Source: Xenorhabdus eapokensis (GTDB lineage: Bacteria; Pseudomonadota; Gammaproteobacteria; Enterobacterales; Enterobacteriaceae). Taken from it: a DNA stretch of 25,723 bases. Each line of letters begins with the position of its first letter. Position 1 is the first letter of the stretch. Location of the stretch: contig NZ_MKGQ01000037.1 in the NCBI RefSeq assembly GCF_001908105.1, forward strand, positions 1-25,723, given 5' to 3'. The notes below the pieces were generated by a model, which saw only the letters and a program-made list of their open reading frames with translations, made no database searches and was not told the DNA's origin. Of this stretch, positions 1-7,573 are shown in pieces. A program made the translations under genes and the position numbers.

Positions 1-106
1 CACATTAGGTATTTTTGCCAACTTTAAACAAGGTAAAAAACAACGCGACTGGCTTCAACAAACTCTCGTTATTGGGTGTTAAAGTCGAGCATCGCGTTAG
101 GTATAC

Positions 107-1215
107 ATTTCATCAAGATGTTTTAACAGCGATTTATGGTTTTCATAATGCAATGTATCGTCATCACATATCAAGGCACAATGATCCAAATATTCTAATG
201 CCTTATTGACATTCCCATGCCAGATAGACCATTTTGTGCTGGTTAAAACGTCTAATAATTCTGCACCGAGTTCAGGGGCGTTTTTTGATACCCCTTTGGC
301 ATATTATTTTAAGACGGTCAGGCGCATTGTGATATGAAACCAGTCGAGCACGTGCTGGGATTCAGGGTACAAATTAAATTGCAGATCCCTGAGGCTATCA
401 GCGCCATCTGATAAGAAAGTAATTTGTTGATTAGCCTGCATTCCCTATGAAGATAACTGGGCAATGAGTTTTCTTCGGGGATGATTTTCCAGACACTGCA
501 CAAAACCAAAACGTTTGGTCGGAACATTAGTTGCGAATGATTTTCCGGCGATGACTTCGAAATGATGTTTTCTGTCGTCCCGGTTTCTGACGTACCCCCC
601 ATCAATACCCACCGCCATCGGTTTTCCCGGTTTGGGTAATTTTTCCCATTCTCTGGGATCGCCGGGGAGAAAATCAGGCAACCCATCTAATTCGGCCTCT
701 TGTCTTTTAGCGGTCTGGCAGAGGTGGTTTCTGACTGTGGCGGCATTACAGCGTTCACCCACCGGCAGAATATCTTTGAGAAGATTGGCGGTCAATCCAT
801 AAGACATCAATGAAGCCCACCGGGTTTCTATATACCTGAGTTCCGGGTGAGTATGCGTATCACACCAGTGATTGAGCAAGCTAACGGTGTGGGTTGAATG
901 TTTTTCACAAGCACACCGGTAAACCCGAAATCCCTCCACGGGAATAATGCCAAACAAGGTTCGATACTGGATTGTCTGTTTGCCTTTTATTCGCCGGTTT
1001 CGCTGACAGCAAGGACAAGTGCGATGTTCATCCAAATATTCCGCCGCCTGTTTCTGGATCACTGATTGCTGGATAGCGTTCAAAAGTAATTTAGATTCAG
1101 ACAGGGAAAGTCCAATGTCATTGGGGGCGTCGGACTGTTTTTCTATCGTGAATAACTTCTCAGTATGGCGATGCCCCGATTTATCGACCATCGCGATTTG
1201 GATTGTGAATTGCAT
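107..1215 (-). pseudogene. ISKra4-family transposase, decayed
   Basis: The reading frame opens with ATG at 1215, behind a GGAGG ribosome site, and runs 256 residues to an in-frame TAG at 445-447. It continues past that stop in the same frame to a TAA at 304-306, and again to about position 110, where a TAA follows and the frame breaks up. The 256-residue part has a Cys-pair zinc-binding-like region (CPCCQRNRR, near residue 67) and a likely first catalytic Asp in VGIDGGYVR. The second Asp is in LSDGADSL, after the first stop, and a DWFHITMRL motif follows. The region carrying the catalytic Glu should lie beyond about 110 and is not recognisable. I assign the family from the GIDGG, LSDGAD and WFH motifs by memory. 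With two nonsense codons and a missing C-terminus the product should be inactive. It lies 24 nt downstream of the serine recombinase gene on the same strand. Confidence 0.75.
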
Positions 1216-1239
1216 GATGCTGTCCTCCCGGGGTTGTGG

Positions 1240-1821
1240 CTACTGTATTCCCCCGTTTTTTAGCTGGTGACGCAATTTATAATACGTAGAAACACCTAAT
1301 CCTACGTTATCGCAGGCCAGCTTTAACTTGATACCTTTTGCTCTTAACGCGTCTATTTGAGGTAATTTACTGATATCCGCAGGCGGCCTGCCCGTTCGTT
1401 CCCCGCGCTGTTTTTTTGCGGCGATCCCTTCGTTTTGCCTCTCCCGAATGAGTGCCCGTTCAAACTGACTGAAGGCCGACATCATATGCAGTTGCAATTC
1501 TTGCATGGGCGTGCTCTCGTGAGCACTAAACGTAAGCTGCTCTTTCAGGAATATCAGTGTAATACCTTGCTGGCGTAAACGCAGGGTCAGGCTACACATA
1601 TCCATCATATTGCGGCATAACCGATCGATGGAGTGAACAACAATCGTGTCACCGGTTCTGACCTGTTGAAGCATAGCCTGAAGTTGTGGCCGGTTGATGT
1701 TTTTCGCACTGGCCTGTTCGACATACATTTTATCAATTTTAATACCGGATGAAGACAGCGCCTCTTTCTGGCGCTCAACATGTTGGTCAACCGAACTCAC
1801 CCGAATATAGGCATAGAACAT
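1240..1821 (-). CDS. Serine recombinase (resolvase/invertase family)
   Basis: A 193-residue small serine recombinase, which cuts and rejoins DNA through a covalent phosphoserine. The N-terminal catalytic domain (about residues 1-135) begins FYAYIRVSSVDQ, with the nucleophile at Ser9 or Ser10. It contains the HSIDRLCRN Arg motif, the LRQQGITLIFLKE strand and SAFSQFERALIRERQNEG, which leads into the E-helix. The C-terminus (about 140-193) has the GRPP hinge and a short helix-turn-helix ending in VSTYYKLRHQL. Length fits Tn3-type resolvases and DNA invertases. The start at 1821 has a GAGG ribosome site 5-6 nt upstream. No disruption is visible, so it may still be active although the transposase beside it is dead. 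Dyad repeats at 1865-1942, just upstream, could be its recombination site. Whether it resolves cointegrates or inverts a segment cannot be told from sequence. Confidence 0.88.
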   Translation of the reverse strand: MFYAYIRVSSVDQHVERQKEALSSSGIKIDKMYVEQASAKNINRPQLQAMLQQVRTGDTIVVHSIDRLCRNMMDMCSLTLRLRQQGITLIFLKEQLTFSAHESTPMQELQLHMMSAFSQFERALIRERQNEGIAAKKQRGERTGRPPADISKLPQIDALRAKGIKLKLACDNVGLGVSTYYKLRHQLKNGGIQ

Positions 1822-1860
1822 ACTAACCTCAAAAGTCTTTAAACCTGATAAAGATTTGTA

Positions 1861-1942
1861 GAATACTCTATAAAATTAACTTTTTCGAGGTTTATAGAGT
1901 GTTATGGTCTTGTTTTCAGCACGGATGAAAAGGTATACCTTT
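1861..1942. repeat. Dyad repeats, candidate resolution (res) site
   Basis: Upstream of the serine recombinase are two dyads. ACTCTATAAA at 1865-1874 is matched by its exact inverse TTTATAGAGT at 1891-1900. A 14-bp perfect palindrome, AAAGGTATACCTTT, lies at 1929-1942. AT-rich dyads next to tnpR are the usual form of res subsites, but the arm length and spacing here were not matched to a known site. Operator function for autoregulation is an alternative. Confidence 0.4.
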
Positions 1943-1965
1943 GTGGATACCGATCATTCTATCCG

Positions 1966-2396
1966 CTACAACCATATCACCATCAGCTCCAGTTCCAGAG
2001 CATTAAGGTTGAGCTGACTTAATTGGCGATTCACCTTTCGGCGGTTGAATCGGACAGTATCCAGATCATCTATCAATGGGCGAATTTTTCTGACGGAGGT
2101 TGTGTCATCAGCATGAATAATTGCATTGAGTAATGCCAGGGTTTTCATCGCTTCATCCTCTGGCGTGACACCGGGCATTCTGTTTCCGGCCAAACAAAAA
2201 GGCGACTTCAGGCGTGAGTTTTCGAGAAGTGTTTCAATACGGATATCATGAATCCAGTGCTCGAAAAAGTTGTATTCGTAGGTAAAGCGGTCACCGGCAT
2301 CAAATTCAAAATCATCCAGCGTAATTTTGTAAGAGCCCATTCGGAATCTTTTTTGAACGTAATTGTTTTTCCTGTATTCTGTCCGCCCAAATAAGA
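1966..2396 (-). pseudogene. pRiA4b ORF-3-like protein, N-terminally truncated
   Basis: The minus-strand frame is open from the IS edge near 2396 down to a TAG at 1966-1968. The first ATG, at 2340, would give 124 residues, but codons upstream of it (reading TEYRKNNYVQKRFR) look like continuing protein, so this ATG is probably internal. The stretch ITLDDFEFDAGDRFTYEYNFFEHWIHDIRIE matches the core of the plasmid pRiA4b ORF-3 family, small proteins often linked to mobile elements and of unknown biochemical role. About 70-80 N-terminal residues usual for the family are missing. The IS5-type element abuts the break, and the DNA beyond it does not resume the gene, so sequence was lost as well as interrupted. 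Confidence 0.7.
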
Positions 2397-2424
2397 TAAG
2401 TGCCTATATAAGTGACCTGCTGGA

Positions 2425-2736
2425 ATGAGAAAAACCTACCCGAGTGATATCAGCCGAGAAGCCTTTCAAAAAATTGAACCCTTGTTGCTCAGCAGCCGAA
2501 AACGTACGCGTCCTCGGAAAGTCGATGTGTATGAGGTGTTTTGTGCCCTGCTGTATATCCTCAAGAGCGGTTGTCAGTGGGATATGCTCCCCAGTGATTT
2601 CCCCAGCAAAAGTACCGTGTATTACTATTTCAAACTCTGGAAAGAGAAACCGTCAGAAACAGAACCTAGCCTGCTGGAGCAGGCATTAAAAAAATCGGGT
2701 TGGCGAGGCCCGTATCAACTCTGGTCGGAACGCTAA
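2425..2736 (+). CDS. IS5-family transposase, N-terminal ORF A
   Basis: A 103-residue protein beginning MRKTYPSDISREAFQKIEPLL, with DVYEVFCALLYILKSGCQWDMLPSDFPSKSTVYYYFKLWKE. This is the N-terminal DUF4096-type DNA-binding half of IS427-group transposases. Its frame runs through a seven-A tract at 2688-2694 and stops at 2736, while the catalytic half continues in another frame. The full transposase therefore depends on a frameshift near the A tract, or the element has suffered an indel there. Confidence 0.82.
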   Translation: MRKTYPSDISREAFQKIEPLLLSSRKRTRPRKVDVYEVFCALLYILKSGCQWDMLPSDFPSKSTVYYYFKLWKEKPSETEPSLLEQALKKSGWRGPYQLWSER

Positions 2737-2746
2737 CACGACGTTT

Positions 2747-3226
2747 GTGATCGTCGACGCACAAAGCGTTAAGAATACAGATACAGCGCGTGAGAAAGGC
2801 TATGATGCCGGTAAAAAAGTGTCTGGCATCAAACGCCATATCGCGGTAGATACTCAAGGTTTACCTCACGCAATAACCATCACCACGGCAAATGTCACGG
2901 ACAGAAAAGGGGCACTGGAGGCTTTTACGCGGCACAAAAAGTCCCTCAGTTGGGTGAAAAATGTTTTAGCCGATGGCGGTTATACGGGAGAAGTCTTCGC
3001 TGAGAACGTGCATCATATACTCGGCGCGACTGTCGAAGTTGCCAAACGTAGTGAATTGCATACTTTCCAGGTGATACCCAAGCGATGGGTTGTCGAACGT
3101 TCATTTGGTTGGCTGGAAAAATGCCGACGATTGTGGAAGAACTGTGAGAGATATTTGAATACCAGCCTTCAGTTCGTCAATCTGGCATTTCTCGTCGTGT
3201 TGCTGCGCAGAAAAAATACTGAATAG
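2747..3226 (+). CDS. IS5-family transposase, catalytic ORF B
   Basis: A 159-residue DDE catalytic half read from a GTG at 2747. The frame is open back to 2690, and codons there (GEARINSGRNANTTF) look like genuine transposase sequence, so translation probably enters by frameshift. Catalytic residues visible are Asp in VDAQSVKNT, Asp in VLADGGYTG, and the Glu in ERSFGWLEKCRRLWKNCER, which is the Y-(2)-R-(3)-E-like signature of IS5/IS4 transposases. ORF B lies in the +1 (equivalently -2) frame relative to ORF A, with a TAA at 2687-2689 setting the upstream limit. A simple -1 slip on the A tract would not reach it, which may mean the copy is defective. Confidence 0.82.
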   Translation: MIVDAQSVKNTDTAREKGYDAGKKVSGIKRHIAVDTQGLPHAITITTANVTDRKGALEAFTRHKKSLSWVKNVLADGGYTGEVFAENVHHILGATVEVAKRSELHTFQVIPKRWVVERSFGWLEKCRRLWKNCERYLNTSLQFVNLAFLVVLLRRKNTE

Positions 3227-3233
3227 GCTGTTA

Positions 3234-3452
3234 AATATAACTTTTTAATCTATTTTCAACGGATTGTTTTTGCAAGTTTAATAAATGAATGCAGCATATT
3301 AAAAAACATAAAATAAGCCCATATTATTTACATGAAAATTTTAAATAAAACACCCTCCTTTAAATTGCACCCACATTGATTATTTTTACGCCAGCGATTA
3401 CTTTTAAAGTACATAACAGTTTTGTTAACGATAATAATATAGGGTGAAAAAT
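3234..3452. other. AT-rich leader upstream of the acyl ligase
   Basis: About 220 bp between the IS end and the ligase start, with no credible ORF. It is AT-rich and contains an odd-length palindrome TACTTTTAAAGTA at 3399-3411, a possible operator, and a lone TTGAT half site near 3377. I see no confident -35/-10 pair. Confidence 0.4.
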
Positions 3453-5057
3453 ATGATTCTCGATAATTCATTCTTACATGAATATACCGGTACTACATTA
3501 TCACCGATTTTATTTCTTAAAAGGGCTGTATTAAGCAATGGTAATGATATAGCCATTATTGATGGAAGACAGCGGTGGACCTGGCACCAATATGCCAATC
3601 GCTGTGAAAAGATTGCTATCTCTCTGCAACAAATGGGGGTGGATAAAGGAAGTGTAGTCTCGGCTATTTTACCCAATATTCACGAATTGCTTGAATTACA
3701 TTTTGCTGTTCCTTTGTCTGGCGGTATCCTCAATGCTTTGAGTACCCGAACAGATGCAGCCACATTAAATTTTATTTTTGAAAAACTGCATCCAAAAATA
3801 TTATTTATCGACAAAAGTTATCTTTCACTATTAAATAATGTCTCTTTCAATAATCCCATTAAGATAATTATTGTTGATGAAAACAACTCAGCTATTCCTG
3901 TATCTCCTGCCGGACATGAATTTATATCTTACGAATCACTGATAACCGAACATTCATCAAAAACACTCTCATTTAGCCAAATTGACGAACAAGCCGCAAT
4001 CAGCATCAATTCCACTTCGGGCACCAGTGGGCAACCTAAATTGGTTGTTTATTCTCACCGTGGGGCATTTTTAAATGCTATTTCTAATATTCTGGACTGG
4101 GACATGCCCAGAACTCCCACCTTTTTATGGACTCTTCCCATGTTTCACTGCAATGGCTGGTGTTTCCCGTGGACAGTTGCGGCACGGGCTGGCACCCACA
4201 TCTGTATAAGAAAATTTGATGCAGAAGAAGCGATGCAACTGATCCAGGAACATCACGTAACCCACTATTGTGGTGCTCCGATTATTCACTACTCTTTAGG
4301 CAAGATAACGCAAAAGCATGGAAAGCATTTTGGTGGCCGCGTTTATGGCTTGATTGCTGGCGCCCCACCGACAGAAATGATGTTTTCATTGCTGGACGAA
4401 GTCGGTATCAATGCAACGCATGTTTATGGATTAACTGAAACTTATGGTCCTGTCGTTGTTTGTGAAAATAAGCATGAATGGCAAGCACTACCAGAATCAG
4501 AAAAAGTCTTAAAACGGATGCGTCAGGGAATTGTTTCTAATTTACAAGGGCAGGTGAGCGTTATTGATAAAAATAACTCAGCAGTTCCTTTTGATGGTAA
4601 AACCATCGGCGAGATTGCTATTCGCGGTAATATCGTAGCAGCTTATGATCCTGTACGTCATGTTATACCGGAGATCACCAATCAATGGTTTTATACTGGT
4701 GATTTAGCCGTCGTCGATCCTGATGGCTATCTTAAAATCATCGATAGAAAAAAAGATATCATTATTTCCGGTGGTGAGAATATTTCCAGTCTTGAGCTGG
4801 AAAATGCCTTGTCCAGTTATCCGGGGGTTTTGGCTGCCGCTGTTGTGGCAAAACCCGATCCCTATTGGGGAGAAGTTCCCCATGCTTTTATTGAACTCGA
4901 CGAAAATGCGTCAATCACGGAGCAAGAGTTAAATGATTATATTTGTACTGTAATAGCACGGTATAAACGCCCTAAAGGATATACTTTTTTAACTTTGCCG
5001 CGAAATGCCAATGGCAAAGTGGTGAAAGATCAATTGAGAAAATGGGTCAAAGATTGA
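3453..5057 (+). CDS. AMP-dependent acyl-CoA synthetase / acyl ligase
   Basis: An adenylate-forming enzyme of 534 residues, expected to activate a carboxylic acid with ATP and transfer it to CoA or a carrier protein. Numbered from the chosen ATG: the ATP loop STSGTSGQPKLVVYSH is at about 187-202, LPMFHCNGWCFPW at 228-240, YGLTETYGP at 325-333, the YTGD motif with its catalytic Asp at 414-417, the hinge IIDRKKDII at 429-437, and the catalytic Lys of GKVVKD near 525. The MFHCNGWCFPW block is typical of the medium-chain/AAE and DmdB-like subgroup, but the substrate cannot be read. An in-frame GTG at 3444 would add three residues. I prefer ATG 3453 because GGGTGA at 3442-3447 then serves as the ribosome site. 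It has no functional link to the convergent cob operon and no pathway partners in the window. Confidence 0.88.
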   Translation: MILDNSFLHEYTGTTLSPILFLKRAVLSNGNDIAIIDGRQRWTWHQYANRCEKIAISLQQMGVDKGSVVSAILPNIHELLELHFAVPLSGGILNALSTRTDAATLNFIFEKLHPKILFIDKSYLSLLNNVSFNNPIKIIIVDENNSAIPVSPAGHEFISYESLITEHSSKTLSFSQIDEQAAISINSTSGTSGQPKLVVYSHRGAFLNAISNILDWDMPRTPTFLWTLPMFHCNGWCFPWTVAARAGTHICIRKFDAEEAMQLIQEHHVTHYCGAPIIHYSLGKITQKHGKHFGGRVYGLIAGAPPTEMMFSLLDEVGINATHVYGLTETYGPVVVCENKHEWQALPESEKVLKRMRQGIVSNLQGQVSVIDKNNSAVPFDGKTIGEIAIRGNIVAAYDPVRHVIPEITNQWFYTGDLAVVDPDGYLKIIDRKKDIIISGGENISSLELENALSSYPGVLAAAVVAKPDPYWGEVPHAFIELDENASITEQELNDYICTVIARYKRPKGYTFLTLPRNANGKVVKDQLRKWVKD

Positions 5058-5081
5058 TATAACCGGCATAAAAGCAATAAC

Positions 5082-5111
5082 GATAAATTAACCCCCTGGA
5101 CTTAATTTATC
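5082..5111. terminator. Inverted repeat between convergent genes
   Basis: GATAAATTAA at 5082-5091 and its exact inverse TTAATTTATC at 5102-5111 flank a 10-nt loop (ccccctggac). The repeat sits between the ligase stop and the cobT stop and overlaps the latter. The position suggests a shared bidirectional terminator. The stem is nearly all A-T and has no long T tract, so its strength is uncertain. Confidence 0.45.
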
Positions 5112-6192
5112 TGTTTAAAGACGGCGCTATTACGTGCGGCCTTTCTAACATTGGCAGACTGATCCCACTGCTTGCTAATTTCCCCATATGGCAATACATA
5201 GCGCTGGCTGCATCAATCAAGGACATAGCAATGGCCGCACCGCTGCCCTCACCAAGACGCAAATCTAAATGCAAATAGGGTTGCAAATTTAAATGTTGTA
5301 ACGCCAGCGCTGTACCTTTTTCTGCCGACATATGGGAAGGAATGCAATAATCCCGTGCCATAGGAGATAGTTGACATGCGGCTAATGCTGACGCATAAGA
5401 TAAGAAACCATCAAGTACAATCGGCACGCCAGAAGCTGCCGCTCCCAGAATCACACCAGCCATGCCGACAAGCTCAAATCCTCCCACTTTTGCTAATACA
5501 TCAATGGCGTCTTTGTTATCTGGCTGATTGATGGCAATAGCCTGCCGTACAATAGATTGTTTATGCGCCAGCCGCTCAGGGGGTAAATTAGCGCCTAACC
5601 CAACCACATCACAGGGATCATTTCCTGTCAGGACACTGATAACGGCGGCGGCCGCAGTCGTATTGGCTATCCCCAGTTCTCCGATACCCAATACCGTTAT
5701 TCCTGCCGCAATACGCTGTTGCACCAATTGTGCGCTTGCCAGTAACAATAGCTCTGCGTGTTCATAATCCATCGCGGCCTCTTTGGCAATATTGCCGCAA
5801 CCCCGTGCTATTTTAAGGGACAACATGTGTTCGATAGGAACACAATCTATGCCAATATCCACGGGCAAGACATGTGTTCCGCTGTTTTTTGCCAGCACAC
5901 AAACACCGGTTAACCCTTTCAGCATATTGTGTGCCTGTATGGCCGTAACGTTTTTAGGGGAAATCGCTACGCCTTCGTCATATACACCATGATCAGCACA
6001 CATGACGATAATCTCTTTTTGCAGGTTTTGTAGACCCGTAATACCAGGCATACCCGATAATTGTATCGCCAATGCTTCAAGACGCCCCAAACTTCCCAAT
6101 GGTTTGACTAAGCTATCAATGTGCTGTGCCGCTTGTTCCATCTTTCCCCGATCCAGAGGTTGAATCGCATCAATCAATGATTGTAGTGTCAT
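5107..6192 (-). CDS. cobT: Nicotinate-nucleotide:DMB phosphoribosyltransferase
   Basis: CobT transfers phosphoribose from nicotinate mononucleotide to 5,6-dimethylbenzimidazole, giving alpha-ribazole phosphate for the lower ligand of cobalamin. The 361 residues from MTLQSLIDAIQPLDRG align end to end with enteric CobT from memory. KPLGSLGRLE (residues 30-39) and CADHGVYDEGV (65-75) are conserved, as are GELGIANTTAAAA (Glu172) and RLGEGSGAA (Glu315), the counterparts of Salmonella Glu174 and Glu317. The frame is open upstream to an ATG at 6282, but those 30 residues resemble no CobT and would overlap cobS. The ATG at 6192 has GGATGG about 6 nt upstream. It is the last gene of the long operon, 80 nt after cobS. 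Confidence 0.96.
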   Translation of the reverse strand: MTLQSLIDAIQPLDRGKMEQAAQHIDSLVKPLGSLGRLEALAIQLSGMPGITGLQNLQKEIIVMCADHGVYDEGVAISPKNVTAIQAHNMLKGLTGVCVLAKNSGTHVLPVDIGIDCVPIEHMLSLKIARGCGNIAKEAAMDYEHAELLLLASAQLVQQRIAAGITVLGIGELGIANTTAAAAVISVLTGNDPCDVVGLGANLPPERLAHKQSIVRQAIAINQPDNKDAIDVLAKVGGFELVGMAGVILGAAASGVPIVLDGFLSYASALAACQLSPMARDYCIPSHMSAEKGTALALQHLNLQPYLHLDLRLGEGSGAAIAMSLIDAASAMYCHMGKLASSGISLPMLERPHVIAPSLNR

Positions 6193-6272
6193 GTTTATCC
6201 ATCCAATTGACATTCTGCCTGAGCGTAAAATGCCTGCGTCACATCTGATTATTCTCTCCTGATTGACTGTGT

Positions 6273-7031
6273 TTATTGCCAAATCATAACCAGCAAAAAA
6301 ACAATTTCCCCTACCTCAATGGCAGCCCCCAGCGTATCGCCGGTTTGTCCACCAAGGCGATAATTGAAATAGAGGGCAAGCCCGTAAACCACAAACAACG
6401 ACACGATCATTGCCGACAAGGTTTGCCAATTCCCCAGTGCAATCACCAATACAACACCGGCCAACAAAGTCAGCATCGTTGCAGAAAAGTTAATTTGACC
6501 AATATAACTACTTCCCATTCCCTCGCCTTTACGGGCGTCGCGTTGCGCGTACATTAAAAGCACCACGGCTGTACGTCCGACAATCGATGCACAGGTCAAC
6601 AGGGCAAGCAAATAGAGGGAAGGATGATAAGATAATTCAGCGACAGCTAATGTTTTAAGCAAGATACAGAAAATTAACCCGACACCGCCATAAGTTCCAA
6701 GCCGGCTATCGCGCATGATCTCCAGCATTTTTTCTCGCTGGCGGGAGGAAAAAAGCCCATCACACGTATCCGCCAACCCATCTAAATGTAACCCTCCCGT
6801 CAACAAAGCCAGAGCCAACACATAACCCAGCGCGCCGATATACATTCCCCCACCCGATTGACTGATAGAGAGGGATACCAAACCGGCCAGACCACCAACA
6901 ATTAACCCAATCAATGGAAAATAAGGCACACCACGCCAATATTGGCGAAAACCGACGCCTGCCGCCCACTTTTGTGGGATCGGAAGCCGTGTCATAAACT
7001 GTAGTGCAGCCCAAAAAAGGTGCAGTTTCAT
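6273..7031 (-). CDS. cobS: Cobalamin synthase (adenosylcobinamide-GDP ribazoletransferase)
   Basis: CobS joins adenosylcobinamide-GDP with alpha-ribazole (phosphate) at the inner membrane, the last step of nucleotide-loop assembly. The 252-residue product is strongly hydrophobic, with several predicted membrane segments. It has the family landmarks [13 protein letters not shown] at the N-terminus and [37 protein letters not shown], whose Asp-rich part binds metal. The chosen ATG at 7031 overlaps the cobU stop in an ATGA arrangement. A start 12 codons upstream would only read into cobU. This coupling fits a CobU-CobS-CobT assembly line. Confidence 0.96.
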   Translation of the reverse strand: MKLHLFWAALQFMTRLPIPQKWAAGVGFRQYWRGVPYFPLIGLIVGGLAGLVSLSISQSGGGMYIGALGYVLALALLTGGLHLDGLADTCDGLFSSRQREKMLEIMRDSRLGTYGGVGLIFCILLKTLAVAELSYHPSLYLLALLTCASIVGRTAVVLLMYAQRDARKGEGMGSSYIGQINFSATMLTLLAGVVLVIALGNWQTLSAMIVSLFVVYGLALYFNYRLGGQTGDTLGAAIEVGEIVFLLVMIWQ

Positions 7032-7573
7032 TTGATCTTCACTCCAATGCCCGAAACCATTAGCCAAACTTCTTTAGCTGCTTGTGCCAGTTTTTGGTTA
7101 GCACGTCCAGCAATATCGACAAAATGGCGTGCCAATCGGTTTTCAGGTGTAATGCCCATCCCCAACTCGTTGGTCACCAAATAAACTGGCATCGGACACA
7201 GCAAACTCGCATCAATCAAGTCATCGATCTGATGATGGATAACTATCTCCAATGATGCGAAATCAAAGTCATCAGGTGATCTTCCCCCCGATAAGTCAAA
7301 CAACAAGTTAGCAATTAATGTGGTAACACATTCTAATATAACGCCCTCTTGGGGTTGGCGGTGCTGGCGGATAACTGAGCCTAAATTTTGATGGCCTTCC
7401 CAGGTTCGCCAATGTGCCGGACGTCCCTGTTTATGCCGCTCAATACGAGCCGCCATCTCTTCATCCGTGACTTGTGCTGTCGCGATATATAATACCTGCT
7501 CGCACTGTTTAGCGAGCAGGCGTTCAGCGTAAGTACTTTTGCCGCTGCGAGCACCACCTGTCACCAAAATCAT
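7028..7573 (-). CDS. cobU: Adenosylcobinamide kinase / guanylyltransferase
   Basis: A bifunctional enzyme that phosphorylates adenosylcobinamide and then transfers GMP from GTP to give adenosylcobinamide-GDP. The 181-residue protein starts [19 protein letters not shown], a P-loop at residues 6-13. His47 in [16 protein letters not shown] corresponds to the guanylylated His46 of Salmonella Cob[13 protein letters not shown] and [32 protein letters not shown] are conserved. Start and stop overlap cbiP and cobS by 4 nt each (ATGA), so translation is probably coupled. Confidence 0.97.
   Translation of the reverse strand: MILVTGGARSGKSTYAERLLAKQCEQVLYIATAQVTDEEMAARIERHKQGRPAHWRTWEGHQNLGSVIRQHRQPQEGVILECVTTLIANLLFDLSGGRSPDDFDFASLEIVIHHQIDDLIDASLLCPMPVYLVTNELGMGITPENRLARHFVDIAGRANQKLAQAAKEVWLMVSGIGVKIK

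Larger units (their letters stand above)
2399..3231 (+). mobile_element. IS5-family (IS427-like) insertion sequence
   Basis: An element of about 833 bp carrying two overlapping-frame ORFs of an IS5/IS427-type transposase. Proposed ends are AGTGCCTAT at 2399-2407 and ATAGGCTGT at 3223-3231, which are imperfect inverted repeats (7 of 9 match). A TA dinucleotide sits on each outer side (2397-2398 and 3232-3233), fitting the short TA-type duplication of this group. The termini are short and were placed by eye, so the exact edges are tentative. Confidence 0.7.

Noticed and set aside
2..82. Plus-strand open frame from the left edge ending GWLQQ-like residues then TAA, possibly the tail of a gene
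   Set aside because: Only 26 residues, no recognisable family, and the minus strand here may still be transposase remnant (a TPN-like stretch on the minus strand around 70-110). Left uncalled.
15..209. 64-residue plus-strand ORF
   Set aside because: It is antisense to the decayed ISKra4-type transposase and has no ribosome site or family features.
6193..6282. Longer cobT start giving 391 residues
   Set aside because: The extra 30 residues do not resemble CobT and overlap cobS; the internal ATG matches the family N-terminus.
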